A DNA stretch of 64,000 nt from Paracoccus limosus. GTDB taxonomy: Bacteria; Pseudomonadota; Alphaproteobacteria; Rhodobacterales; Rhodobacteraceae. This document shows, one piece after another, positions 7,695-16,263 of this stretch. The stretch spans positions 1 to 64,000 of the forward strand of contig NZ_WMIF01000021.1 in assembly GCF_009711185.1 (NCBI RefSeq), read 5' to 3'. The notes beneath the pieces were generated by a model. That model was not told where the DNA came from and did not search any database. It saw only the letters and a program-made list of their open reading frames with translations. A program made the translations under genes and the position numbers. Positions within the stretch are counted from its first letter, which is position 1. Each line of letters opens with the position of its first letter.

Positions 7695-9758
7695 ATGACC
7701 GATACGCCCCCGCCGCAGGACGGCAGTGCCCTGAAACCTGCCGAACCGCAGCGCAAGACTGCGGCAAAGGCCGCCCGCGCCGGCTTTTCGCTGATTTGGC
7801 TGGTGCCGATTCTGGCGCTGGTGGTCACCCTGGGCGTGGGCTGGAACGCGCTGGCCAGCCGGGGCACGCTGATCTCGGTCCGTTTCAAGGACGCGACCGG
7901 CATCACCCCCGGCGAGACGCTGCTGAAATTCCGCGAGATCACCGTGGGCAAGGTGGAATCGGTGCGCTTTACCAGCGACCTGCAACAGGTTGAGGTCAAT
8001 ATGCGCGTCGACAAGGATCTTGCGCCCTATATCGACAAGGATGCGCAGTTCTGGATCGTGCGACCGCAGGTCTCGGCCCAGGGCATCTCGCGACTGGATA
8101 CGGTGCTGACCGGCTCGTTCGTCGAAGGCTACTGGGACGACAAGCTGGACGATCCGGTGCGGCTGTTTCAGGGGCTCGACAAGCCGCCGCTGACCAGCTT
8201 TGGCCAGAAAGGCACCTGGATCACGCTGTCGGCCGAACGTTCCCGCGGCATGACCGAGGGCGCGCCGGTGCTGTTCCGCGGCCTGCCGGTCGGGCAGATG
8301 CAGAACCTGCGCCTGGCCAAGAACAACGACGGCGTGTTGACCGATGTCTTCATCCCGGAACCCTATAACAAGCTGCTGACCACCAATTCGGTGTTCTGGG
8401 ACACCTCGGGCTTTTCGGTGTCGCTGGGCACGCAGGGCCTGTCGCTGAACGTGAACTCGCTGGCCTCGGTGCTGCAAGGGGGCGCGGAATTCGCCACGCT
8501 GCGCTCGGGCGGGCAGCCGGTGAAGGATGGCCAGACCTTCGTGCTGCAACCCGATCAGGCGACGGCGGAGACCAATCTGGTGTCGGACGAGGCCGGCGCA
8601 CTGCACCTGACCATGCTGGTCGATGAATCTGTGAAGGGTCTGCAAACCGGCGCGGATGTCCAGTTCATGGGCCTGACCGTCGGCCGGGTGACGGGGCTTG
8701 CCGCGCAAAGCGAACGCGACGCCAAGGGCCAGGAAATCGTCCGCCAGCAGGTGACACTGGCGATCTCGCCTGACCGCATCGGCATGAGCGGCGATCCGAC
8801 GCCGCAGCAGACCACCGATTTCATCGCCGATCTGGTGCATCGCGGGCTGCGCGCCCGGCTGGCCAGCGCCGGCTTCTTTGGCACCTCGCTGCAAGTCGAA
8901 CTGGTCGAGCTGCCCGATGCCGCCCCGGCCGAGCTGCAACGCGACGCCCAGCCGAACCCGATCATCCCCTCGGTCCCGGGCGACATTTCCGATTTCACCG
9001 CCTCGGCCCAGGGCTTCCTGGCCCGCGTCGGCAACCTGCCGATCGAAGAGGCGCTGAAATCCGCCACCGACATGATGAATTCGGTCACCGCCATCGCCAG
9101 CAGCGAGGACACGCGCGCCATCCCCGGCAGCCTGCGCGGCACGCTGGACGATGCCCGCGCCGCCGCCGGCGAAATCCGTCAGGTCACCACCGAGCTGCGC
9201 GAATCCGGCGCGGCGGGGCAGGTGCGCAAGATGGTCGACGAGGCCGCCGCCGCCGCCGAGGCGGTCAAGCTGGCCGCCGCCGATGTGCCGGGCATGGTCG
9301 AACAGATCGACGCCGCAGCCTCTGGCGTGGCCAAGATGGACCTTGCCGCCATCTCGACCGAGGCGCAGGGCATCTTGCAGGACGTGCGCGCCATGCTGGG
9401 CAGCAAGGACGCCGAGCAATTGCCGAAGAACCTGTCGAACACGCTCGAAGCCGCCTCGGGTCTGCTCAACGACCTGCGCGACGGCAATGCGGTCGGCAGC
9501 CTGAACCAGACGCTGAAACAGGCGGGCACGGCGGCCGACAATATCTCGGCCTCGGTGCAGCGCCTGCCGCAGCTCTCGGCGCGGCTCGAGGCATTGGCTG
9601 CGCGCGCCGAAACGGTGATCGCCGCCTATGGCGACCGTTCGACCTTCAACAATGAAACCATCAACCTGATCCGCGAGATGCGCCGCGCCGCCAATTCCTT
9701 CTCCAGTCTGGCGCGCAGCATCGAACGCAATCCGCAAGCCTTCATCCTGGGACGGTAA
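7695..9758 (+). CDS. pqiB: MCE-domain lipid transport protein PqiB
   Basis: PqiB-type proteins form a periplasm-spanning hydrophobic channel for lipids. The 687-residue product has an N-terminal membrane helix (residues ~32-54) and three MCE/MlaD domains beginning near residues 55, 170 and 300. After residue ~430 there is a long alanine-rich helical tail of about 250 residues, ending AQAFILGR-like (RNPQAFILGR). E. coli PqiB has three MCE domains but is shorter, so the tail is extended. The stop overlaps the pqiC start by one base (TAATG). Confidence 0.9.
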   Translation: MTDTPPPQDGSALKPAEPQRKTAAKAARAGFSLIWLVPILALVVTLGVGWNALASRGTLISVRFKDATGITPGETLLKFREITVGKVESVRFTSDLQQVEVNMRVDKDLAPYIDKDAQFWIVRPQVSAQGISRLDTVLTGSFVEGYWDDKLDDPVRLFQGLDKPPLTSFGQKGTWITLSAERSRGMTEGAPVLFRGLPVGQMQNLRLAKNNDGVLTDVFIPEPYNKLLTTNSVFWDTSGFSVSLGTQGLSLNVNSLASVLQGGAEFATLRSGGQPVKDGQTFVLQPDQATAETNLVSDEAGALHLTMLVDESVKGLQTGADVQFMGLTVGRVTGLAAQSERDAKGQEIVRQQVTLAISPDRIGMSGDPTPQQTTDFIADLVHRGLRARLASAGFFGTSLQVELVELPDAAPAELQRDAQPNPIIPSVPGDISDFTASAQGFLARVGNLPIEEALKSATDMMNSVTAIASSEDTRAIPGSLRGTLDDARAAAGEIRQVTTELRESGAAGQVRKMVDEAAAAAEAVKLAAADVPGMVEQIDAAASGVAKMDLAAISTEAQGILQDVRAMLGSKDAEQLPKNLSNTLEAASGLLNDLRDGNAVGSLNQTLKQAGTAADNISASVQRLPQLSARLEALAARAETVIAAYGDRSTFNNETINLIREMRRAANSFSSLARSIERNPQAFILGR

Positions 9759-10414
9759 TGATGCGCCAACTCCTGATCGCCACCGCCATGCTGACCGCTC
9801 TGGCGAGCTGTTCGAACGGCGAAAAGACCGCCCGCTACCTGATCGACCCGCCGGTCCCGGCCGAGCGGCTGCCGAACCGGCTGGGCACGGCCGAACTGAA
9901 GGATGTCTCGCTGCCGGAATATGCCTCGGGCGACGAGGTCAGCTGGCAAAGCACGGATGGCGCGGTGCGCTCGAACACCAAGCAGCTTTGGGCCGACGAT
10001 CCGCAGCGTGCGGTCACCCTGACGCTGGCGCGCACCATCTCGGATATTTCAGGCGCCACGGTGATTGCCGAACCCTGGCCCCTGGCCGAGCCGCCCCGCC
10101 GCACGGTCGAGGTCCGCGTCGAGAAAGCCCTGGCGCAGGCCAGCGGCGGCTACCGACTATCGGGGCGCTATTTCGTCAGCGATGCCGGGGCAGGCGGTGC
10201 CAATCAGGCGCGCAGCTTTGACATCACCATTCCGCTGGCCGAAAAACCGGGGCCCGCCGCCATCGCCCGCGCGCAATCGCAGGCCATCGCACAACTGGCC
10301 CGCCAGATCGCGACGCTTGGCGGGCCGGGCAGCGCCATCCGCACCAAAGCTGCCCCGGTGCCGCGCCTAGATGATATCTTTTCACAGCCCCTGCCGCCGC
10401 TCGAAGGCAGCTGA
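9758..10414 (+). CDS. pqiC: PqiC-type outer-membrane auxiliary lipoprotein
   Basis: The 218-residue product has a lipoprotein signal peptide with lipobox LASC and lipidation cysteine C18. The mature part (YLIDPPVPAERLPNRLGTAE onward) matches the PqiC/ABC-type transport auxiliary lipoprotein family that docks the PqiB tube at the outer membrane. It is the last gene of the Pqi operon and is followed directly by a structured repeat that probably terminates transcription. Confidence 0.85.
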   Translation: MMRQLLIATAMLTALASCSNGEKTARYLIDPPVPAERLPNRLGTAELKDVSLPEYASGDEVSWQSTDGAVRSNTKQLWADDPQRAVTLTLARTISDISGATVIAEPWPLAEPPRRTVEVRVEKALAQASGGYRLSGRYFVSDAGAGGANQARSFDITIPLAEKPGPAAIARAQSQAIAQLARQIATLGGPGSAIRTKAAPVPRLDDIFSQPLPPLEGS

Positions 10415-10422
10415 GCGCCCGG

Positions 10423-10503
10423 CTTCTTTCGTGGACAAATATCCTGGGGGAACGCCTTTCCGGCCCCGTTGAGGGGCCTGAAAGGCGTGGGGGCAAAGCC
10501 CCC
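10423..10503 (+). repeat. Structured intergenic repeat, family A copy 1 (probable bidirectional terminator)
   Basis: The element begins with CTTCTTTCGTGG and ATATCCTGGGGG. It then forms a hairpin at 10452-10488 (9 bp, one C/T mismatch, 6 bp, 5-nt loop GTTGA) and a second hairpin GGGGGC-AAA-GCCCCC at 10489-10503. It separates convergent pqiC and the flavin reductase gene. A second copy, in opposite orientation, lies at 15802-15885. There is no U-run, so termination is an inference from position and structure. Confidence 0.8.
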
Positions 10504-10516
10504 GGGCCCCGCGCCG

Positions 10517-11062
10517 CTAGCCGGCGTCCGGGGCGAATTGCCCGAAACGGCCGGCGGCAAAGACCAGCGGATGATCGCCCGGACCGGCCACGGTCACCCG
10601 CAGCACCCGGCCGATCATCACCGTGTGGTCGCCGGCCTCATGCAGGGCATGCGCCTCGCAATCAAAGCGCGCCGCCACCCCCGGGATCACCGGCGTCCCC
10701 TCGGCTGTGCTGCCATGTCCCAACCCATCAAATTGCGCGCCACCCCGGGTAAAGCGCAGGCATGTCTCCAATTGCTCGGCGCCCAGCACATGCACCGACC
10801 AGTGCTGCGCCTCGGCAAAGATCGCATGCCGGGCCGAGGCCCGCGCCGCGCTCCACAACACCAGCGGCGGTTCCAGCGAGACGCTGGAAAAGCTGTTGGC
10901 GGTCATGCCGATCGGGCCCTGCGCGCCTTGCGTGGTGACCACGGTCACGCCGGTTGCGAAACGGCCCAAGGCCTCACGCAAGGCGCGGGCCTCGGCATTG
11001 GCGGGGTGAAAGGTGATCTCGTCGGCGAGCCGGTCGCGGGTTGCGGGGGGAATGCGGCTCAT
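10517..11062 (-). CDS. Flavin reductase family protein (FMN-binding split barrel)
   Basis: A 181-residue protein of the flavin reductase-like family, which reduces free FMN/FAD with NAD(P)H, often for a partner monooxygenase. Family marks are [17 protein letters not shown] near the N-terminus, [20 protein letters not shown] in the flavin site, and a C-terminal histidine region (HTVMIGRVL). No monooxygenase is adjacent, so the partner is unknown. It is the last gene of the DUF2125-pmbA-phosphatase run on this strand, 66 nt after the preceding gene. Confidence 0.82.
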   Translation of the reverse strand: MSRIPPATRDRLADEITFHPANAEARALREALGRFATGVTVVTTQGAQGPIGMTANSFSSVSLEPPLVLWSAARASARHAIFAEAQHWSVHVLGAEQLETCLRFTRGGAQFDGLGHGSTAEGTPVIPGVAARFDCEAHALHEAGDHTVMIGRVLRVTVAGPGDHPLVFAAGRFGQFAPDAG

Positions 11063-11128
11063 GCGCGGCGCCTCTTGTGGTTTGCGGCCAATCTATCTGC
11101 CCGGACCCGGGCCATCAAGCGCAGGTCA

Positions 11129-11932
11129 TCAGGCATGCGCCGGGGCACCCGCGCCGGAAGCGGGCCCCAGGGCTGCGATCATCTGGCCATGCAGCCCCGG
11201 CGGCGCCACCACCAGCCCCGCGCTCATCGCGCCCGCCGAGTTGAAGCGCAGCGGCTGCCCGTCCTGATCGCTGGCGATACAGCCGGCGCGCGCGGCGATC
11301 AGACTGCCTGCGGCGATGTCCCATTCCCAGCAGGGCCGCGTCGAAAGCGCCGCATTGAAGCGGCCCTCGGCCACCAGACACAGCCGCCATGCCAGCGAGG
11401 ACCGGAACTCGCGCCGTACCGGCGGCACCTTGCCCCGCCAGAGCGCCGGCACAAGGCTGGGCTTGCCGGTCAGCACGCTGGCTCCGTCCAGATCATGCTC
11501 GGCCGGGCGCAATTGGGCGCCATCCAGCAGCGCAGGGTCCCCGGCGCTGGCCATATAGGTCAGCCGCTGCGCCGGCAGATGCACCACCGCTGCCGTGATC
11601 TGCCTCCCTGTCGCCACCGCCAGCGAAACCGAGAACCCCTCGTGCCCGTCCAGAAAGGCACGGGTGCCGTCGATCGGGTCGATGATGAAACAATGCGCTG
11701 CGTCCAGTCGCTCGGGCCCGTCGGGGGATTCCTCGGACAGCCAGCCGTAATCCGGCCGTGCCCCGCGCAGCAGGCGCTCCAGATGCGCGTTTACCGCCAG
11801 ATCGGCCTCGCTGACCGGACCGGCGCCGCCGCCCTTGTCCCATGCCTCGGGCGATTGCCGCCAATGGCGCAGGGCAATCTCGCCGGCCTCGCGCGCGGCC
11901 TGTTCCAGCAGGGACAGATCAGGCGCCGGCAA
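11129..11932 (-). CDS. Inositol monophosphatase-family phosphatase, CysQ-like
   Basis: A 267-residue metal-dependent phosphatase. It shows the three family metal-site motifs: GWLSEES, the DPIDGTRAF core, and WEWDIAAGSLI near the C-terminus. The family covers inositol-1-phosphatase and 3'(2'),5'-bisphosphate nucleotidase (CysQ). Overall motif spacing and small size look CysQ-like, but substrate cannot be read from sequence alone. The start is a TTG at 11932 with AAGGGA upstream, overlapping the pmbA stop by 14 nt; there is no nearby ATG. Confidence 0.8.
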   Translation of the reverse strand: MPAPDLSLLEQAAREAGEIALRHWRQSPEAWDKGGGAGPVSEADLAVNAHLERLLRGARPDYGWLSEESPDGPERLDAAHCFIIDPIDGTRAFLDGHEGFSVSLAVATGRQITAAVVHLPAQRLTYMASAGDPALLDGAQLRPAEHDLDGASVLTGKPSLVPALWRGKVPPVRREFRSSLAWRLCLVAEGRFNAALSTRPCWEWDIAAGSLIAARAGCIASDQDGQPLRFNSAGAMSAGLVVAPPGLHGQMIAALGPASGAGAPAHA

Positions 11933-13271
11933 CGGTCATCCCTTCGACCAGCAGGCTCGGCACCTTCATGCCGCGCCAGTCGCGGGCGTCATTCGCCGCC
12001 GTCATCCGCAGCAGCATGTCGCGCAGATTGCCCGCGATGGTGCATTCGTTGACGGCATGGCTGATCTGGCCGTTTTCAATCCAGAAGCCCGCCGCGCCGC
12101 GTGAATAGTCCCCGGTGGTGCCGTTGATCGAGGCACCCAGCATCGAGGTCACCAGAAGCCCGCGCCCCATGTCGCGGATCAGATCCTCGCGGCTGCGGTT
12201 GCCTTGGCTCAGCTCAAGGTTCGACACGCCCGGCGCGGGCGGGCTGCCGACGCCGCGCATGGCGCTGGCGGTCGAGGCCATGCCCAGCTTGCGCCCGGTC
12301 GACAGATCCAGCGTCCAGCCTTGCAGCACGCCATCCTGCACCAGCGCCCGGCGCCGGGTGGCCAGCCCCTCACCGTCGAACAGGCGCGAGCCCGGCATCC
12401 GTGGCAGATGCGGCAGCTCGATCAGGTCAAAGCCCGCAGGCAATACCGCCTCGCCCAGGTCATTGCGCAGCCAGCTTGCGCCGCGCGCGATGGCGGAACC
12501 ATTCACCGCGCCGACCAGATGGCCGATCAGCCCGGCGGCGATGCGCTCGTCATAAAGGATCGGAAAGCTGCCCGTCGGGGGTTTGCCCGCGCCGCGCCGC
12601 TCGACCGTGCGCTGCCCGGCCAGACGGCCGATCTCTTCGGGCGCGGGCATGTCGGCGCCATGCACCCGGGTTTCGCCGGCCCAGTCCCGCTCCATGCCGG
12701 TGCCGGTCCCGGTGATCGCCACCGTCGACAGGCTGTGCCCGGTGCGGCCATAGCCTGCCGAAAAACCGTTCGAGGCCGACAGCCACATCCGCCGCGCCGA
12801 ATAGCCGGCCGAGGCGGATTCGATCATGGAAATGCCCGCGATCTGCAAGGCGGCGGCCTCGGCGCGCAGCGCGGCCTCTTGCAGCGCGGCGGGGGTCGGT
12901 TCGGGCGAGGGGTCGAACAGGTCCAGCGCCGTGCTGTCGGTGTCGCTGGTCAGCTCGGACGGCTCGGCCAGCCCCAGCGTGTCGTCAACCGGGGTTTCGC
13001 GCGCCATGGCCACCGCCCGCGCCGCCATTTCGGCGATGGTGCGGGCGCCGTGGTCCGAGGCCGAGACACAGGCCTGCCGCCCGCCCAAGAGCACGCGCAG
13101 CCCGATCTCGACGCCCTCGGCGCGCTCGGCATGTTCCAGCTTGCCCGCGCGCACATCGACCGAGACCGAGGCGGCATCGACGGCCACGGCATCGACCTGA
13201 TCCGCACCGGCGGCCCGCGCTGCCGTCAAAAGCTGTTCGGTCAGGGATCGAAGGCGGTTGAAATCGGACAT
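11919..13271 (-). CDS. pmbA: TldD/PmbA-family metallopeptidase homologue (PmbA/TldE)
   Basis: The 450-residue protein matches PmbA (TldE), the subunit that pairs with TldD in a zinc protease acting on peptides such as microcin or modified toxins. Visible family regions include DAASVSVDVRAGKLEHAE near the N-terminus and NGTTGDYSRGAAGFWIENG at the C-terminal core. The HExxxH zinc motif belongs to TldD, not PmbA, and is absent here. The start at 13271 gives MSDFNRLRSL with GAGGGA upstream; upstream in-frame codons add non-conserved sequence. tldD itself is not in the window. Confidence 0.88.
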   Translation of the reverse strand: MSDFNRLRSLTEQLLTAARAAGADQVDAVAVDAASVSVDVRAGKLEHAERAEGVEIGLRVLLGGRQACVSASDHGARTIAEMAARAVAMARETPVDDTLGLAEPSELTSDTDSTALDLFDPSPEPTPAALQEAALRAEAAALQIAGISMIESASAGYSARRMWLSASNGFSAGYGRTGHSLSTVAITGTGTGMERDWAGETRVHGADMPAPEEIGRLAGQRTVERRGAGKPPTGSFPILYDERIAAGLIGHLVGAVNGSAIARGASWLRNDLGEAVLPAGFDLIELPHLPRMPGSRLFDGEGLATRRRALVQDGVLQGWTLDLSTGRKLGMASTASAMRGVGSPPAPGVSNLELSQGNRSREDLIRDMGRGLLVTSMLGASINGTTGDYSRGAAGFWIENGQISHAVNECTIAGNLRDMLLRMTAANDARDWRGMKVPSLLVEGMTVAGA

Positions 13272-13290
13272 CAGGAAATCCCTCGACATG

Positions 13291-13314
13291 AAAACGGGCC
13301 GGATACACCGGCCC
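13291..13314 (-). terminator. Hairpin terminator after the DUF2125 gene
   Basis: A 7-bp perfect GC stem (GGGCCGG at 13296-13302, CCGGCCC at 13308-13314) with a 5-nt loop is followed on the minus strand by GTTTT. It lies 70 nt downstream of the DUF2125 stop and just upstream of pmbA. A second hairpin, GCGGGTGG/CCACCCGC at 13349-13373, precedes it and lacks a T-run. Confidence 0.6.
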
Positions 13315-13383
13315 AGTATCGCGTTACGCCCGGCAGGCCAAGGGCGGCGCGGGTGGAGGCCGGCCCCACCCGCAACCCTTGGC

Positions 13384-15051
13384 TTACTTGATCTGTTGCC
13401 CGTTGGCAAAGACCTGGCCACCGTCCTTGAACTCGAGGTCGGTCACCAGCTTGTCGGGGTTGCCGTCCACGGGTTTGGCAAACATCGCCAGCATCATGCG
13501 CACGCCCATGACCTGATCCTGCTGGATCAGACCCATGCCCACCAGCTTGTCGATCAGCGCGCTGACGCCCTCATATTCGGCATGGATATTGCCGACCGGC
13601 ATGGTCATGTCGCCGCTTTCGGGGGCTTTCAGCGCGCCGGTGGCCTGAATGCTGGCTCCGACCGCCTTGAGCGCGAACTGGTTGATCGTCAGATCGACCG
13701 GCTCGAAGGGCGAGGGTTCTTCCTCGGGCTGGGCCTCGTCGGTCGCGCCGTCCATGCCATCGTCCATACCGTCGGCCTCGGCCTGATCGGTGGCCGCATC
13801 CGCAGCCTGATCGCCGCTCTGGTCGGCCGCCTGATCCGTGGCGGCATCGGCTGCAGCCTCATCGGTCGCCTGATCACTGGCGCCATCGGCCTTGGGCGGC
13901 GGCACGTCCAGCAGGTCGCGGATGACCTTCATCGTGCCGGTTACGTCGATGTCCAGCGAGGCCGGATCGCGCGGCAGCTTGGCTTCGGGGTCGAAGGTCG
14001 CCCAGATCTCGTCGCCCAGCGTCAGGCCCGACAGTGCATAGGCCAGCTTGAAGGGCTGCGGCGTGTCGGATTTGCTGACCGGCATCTGCAGATCAAGGCT
14101 GGCCTTGTCGAAACCATAGCGGATCGGCATCGGCATCTGCGGCGAGGTGATCTCGAAGCTGACCGGATCCGAGCCCAGCTGATAGCTCAGCCCGTCCTGC
14201 GACATCTTGATATGGCCGTCAAAGCCCTTGCCTTCGTATTTGCCGGCACCGCTGGTCGGCTGGTCGTTCTCGTCCTTGCCCGAGAACTGGAAGGTGGCGG
14301 CGATCGGCCCGATCTGGACCGCGCCATCCATCGCCAGACCGTTGCGCAGGGCGGTGCCCAGCTCGGTCTCAAGATCGGCGATCTTGCCGGGCAGGTTCAT
14401 CGTGCCCTTGGTGCTGAGCTTTTCGGCGCTGCCGGCGAACTTGACGTTCTCCTGGTTTTCGTCGGTGACATCACCGTCGAAGGTCAGCTTGGCCGAGCTC
14501 ATGTCGTAGTCGTATTTGCCGGTGGCACCGCCGGCCAGATGTGCGGTGCCGGTCGAATCCAGCAGCGCAAAATTCACCGGCAGCGGCGTCTGCTTGCCGT
14601 CGGTGGTGACGGTGGTCAGCGTCACCTTCAGCGTCGGATAGTTGAATTCATGGGTCATATCCTCGGGCGCGCCCGAAGAGATCATGCTGTTGCCCGGCAT
14701 GTCCAGCGTCGCGGGCAGCTCATAGTTCTTGCCATCGGCATTGGTGCCCGACAGGTCCACCGTCATGTGATCGGCAAAGACGGTCTTGACCTTGCCGTCG
14801 CCGGTGTCGGTCAGAACGATTTCGGGCAGGCTGAGACCGACGCGGCTGGCCTCGGCGCCGCCGGCGATCTTGATGTCCTTGACGGTCAGGGTGCTGCCGG
14901 ATTTGTCGCGGCTGCCTTCGGTGATCGTGTAGCCAACGGATTTGTAATAATCGACCCAGGACTGCCAGACCTGCTCCGGCGTCACATCGGCAAAGGCGGG
15001 GGCGGTCATTGCTGCCAGCGCCAGGGCCGAGCTCGTCAGTCTGAGGTTCAT
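13384..15051 (-). CDS. DUF2125 domain-containing exported protein
   Basis: Function unknown. The 555-residue product has a clear Sec signal peptide ending near AFA-DVTPEQ. The body is a beta-rich DUF2125 domain, found mainly in alphaproteobacteria and thought to be periplasmic. Residues ~380-445 form a low-complexity acidic linker built of repeated Ala-Ala-Thr-Asp-Gln-like units, which splits the domain into two parts. A terminator-like hairpin follows. A second, unlinked DUF2125 gene is at 40518-41597 in this window. Confidence 0.75.
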   Translation of the reverse strand: MNLRLTSSALALAAMTAPAFADVTPEQVWQSWVDYYKSVGYTITEGSRDKSGSTLTVKDIKIAGGAEASRVGLSLPEIVLTDTGDGKVKTVFADHMTVDLSGTNADGKNYELPATLDMPGNSMISSGAPEDMTHEFNYPTLKVTLTTVTTDGKQTPLPVNFALLDSTGTAHLAGGATGKYDYDMSSAKLTFDGDVTDENQENVKFAGSAEKLSTKGTMNLPGKIADLETELGTALRNGLAMDGAVQIGPIAATFQFSGKDENDQPTSGAGKYEGKGFDGHIKMSQDGLSYQLGSDPVSFEITSPQMPMPIRYGFDKASLDLQMPVSKSDTPQPFKLAYALSGLTLGDEIWATFDPEAKLPRDPASLDIDVTGTMKVIRDLLDVPPPKADGASDQATDEAAADAATDQAADQSGDQAADAATDQAEADGMDDGMDGATDEAQPEEEPSPFEPVDLTINQFALKAVGASIQATGALKAPESGDMTMPVGNIHAEYEGVSALIDKLVGMGLIQQDQVMGVRMMLAMFAKPVDGNPDKLVTDLEFKDGGQVFANGQQIK

Positions 15052-15139
15052 GTCATTGCCTTCTCTGTAAACGCGCGGATAAGAAAACACTTGGTGGGCT
15101 TTTGCCAGAGTAAAGCCGGCACTCCAAGCAGGAGATGGC

Positions 15140-15772
15140 ATGATATCGAACAAATTCTCGGGGGGACTGGGGTGGGTGACCATCGCGCGGCCCGAAAAGG
15201 CCAATGCGCTGACGGCAGGGATGCTGGCGGGGCTGGCCGCGACATTCGAGGAGATGGCGCAGCGGTCCGATCTGCGGGCGGTGATCCTGACCGGCACCGG
15301 CAAGGTGTTCTCGGCCGGCGCCGATCTGGACGAGGCCCGCGCCGGGCTGGCGCTGTCGCCCGACTGGGAGCGGCTGTCGGCGGCGGTCGCAGGGCTGCCC
15401 TGCCTGACGGTCGCGGCGCTGAACGGACCGGTGGCGGGGGGCGCGATGGGCATGGTGCTGGCCTGCGACATCCGTCTGGCGGTTGCGGGGACGCGGCTGT
15501 TCTATCCGGTGATGCGGCTGGGCTATCTGCCCCAGCCCAGCGATCCGGTCCGGATGGCGGCGCTGGTCGGTCCGGCGCGGGCGGCGATGATCCTGATGGG
15601 CGGACAGAAGATCGGCGCCGCCGAGGCGCTGGCCTGGGGGCTGGTGGACCGGCTGTGCGATGACGAGGCGCTGCTGTCAGAGGCCGAGGCGCTGTGCGGC
15701 GATGCGCTGGCCGCCTCGGCCGGGCATGTCGCGGCGATCAAGGCGATGATCCGGCCGGGCCGCACCGGGTAG
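15140..15772 (+). CDS. Crotonase-fold protein lacking both hydratase glutamates
   Basis: The 210-residue protein has the enoyl-CoA hydratase/isomerase fold: FSAGADL (oxyanion hole and CoA site) and NGPVAGGAMGMVLACDIRLA. Ungapped comparison with the classical hydratase motifs puts G104 where the first catalytic glutamate should be and V124 at the second. It is also shorter than the usual ~257 residues, missing C-terminal helices. It probably is not a hydratase; a hydrolase, lyase or binding role is possible. It stands alone, convergent with DUF2853. Confidence 0.8.
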   Translation: MISNKFSGGLGWVTIARPEKANALTAGMLAGLAATFEEMAQRSDLRAVILTGTGKVFSAGADLDEARAGLALSPDWERLSAAVAGLPCLTVAALNGPVAGGAMGMVLACDIRLAVAGTRLFYPVMRLGYLPQPSDPVRMAALVGPARAAMILMGGQKIGAAEALAWGLVDRLCDDEALLSEAEALCGDALAASAGHVAAIKAMIRPGRTG

Positions 15773-15801
15773 AGGCCGGACCCGATGGCTGGGGTTGGGC
15801 A

Positions 15802-15885
15802 GGGGGGGGCTTTACCCCCCACGCCTGTCGGCCCCCGATGCGGGCCGCCAGGCGTTCCCCCCCAGGATATTTACCCACGAAAGAA
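15802..15885 (-). repeat. Structured intergenic repeat, family A copy 2
   Basis: This is the reverse-oriented copy of the element at 10423. On the minus strand it begins CTTCTTTCGTGG and ATATCCTGGGGG. It has a hairpin at 15821-15855 (7 bp ACGCCTG/CAGGCGT, one T/C mismatch, 6 bp CGGCCC/GGGCCG, 7-nt loop) and a G-run/C-run hairpin at 15802-15820. Stem bases differ from copy 1 but remain paired. It lies between convergent echA-like and DUF2853 genes. Confidence 0.8.
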
Positions 15886-15916
15886 GCGCAGGGCCCGGTT
15901 AGGCGCGGCGGCTGTT

Positions 15917-16258
15917 TCAGGCGTAGACGCTTTCCTTGCCGAAATGCTTACAGAGCACGTAATAGAACACGGGGCGATATTTGTTGCGGTTGGCGCTGCC
16001 GTATTTCTGCACCGTATCCGCGATGGCCTCGTCCAGCGCCGGGCCGTCCGCGAGGCCGAGTTTCTTGATCAGGTAGTTCTGCTTGATCCGCTCCAGCTCG
16101 GTCTTGTCGGAACTGGCGACGGTTTCGGCATCGTCATTGTAGATCGAAGGCCCGCAGCCGATCACCACCTTGGTCAGCAGCTCCATGTCGGGCGTCAGGC
16201 CCAGCTTGTCCTGCAGATCGGCGGCGTATTTTGCGATCAGGTCGTCACGTTTGCTCAT
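15917..16258 (-). CDS. DUF2853 family protein
   Basis: A 113-residue, all-helical, soluble protein beginning MSKRDDLIAKYAADLQDKLG and ending with YRPVFYYVLCKHFGKE, matching the DUF2853 family of proteobacteria. The function is unknown. It has no signal peptide. It lies 67 nt downstream of ahcY on the same strand. Its ribosome binding site is inside a 9-bp hairpin (16264-16291), so its translation may be controlled or low. Confidence 0.78.
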   Translation of the reverse strand: MSKRDDLIAKYAADLQDKLGLTPDMELLTKVVIGCGPSIYNDDAETVASSDKTELERIKQNYLIKKLGLADGPALDEAIADTVQKYGSANRNKYRPVFYYVLCKHFGKESVYA

Positions 16259-16263
16259 GGGAA

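Noticed and set aside
6726..9737. 1003-codon open frame on the minus strand
   Set aside because: It is antisense to the pqi genes, rich in Arg, His and Gly, and typical of high-GC shadow frames. The same applies to long antisense frames over tamA-tamB (21262-24870), glk (17788-19662) and DUF2125 (13258-15663).
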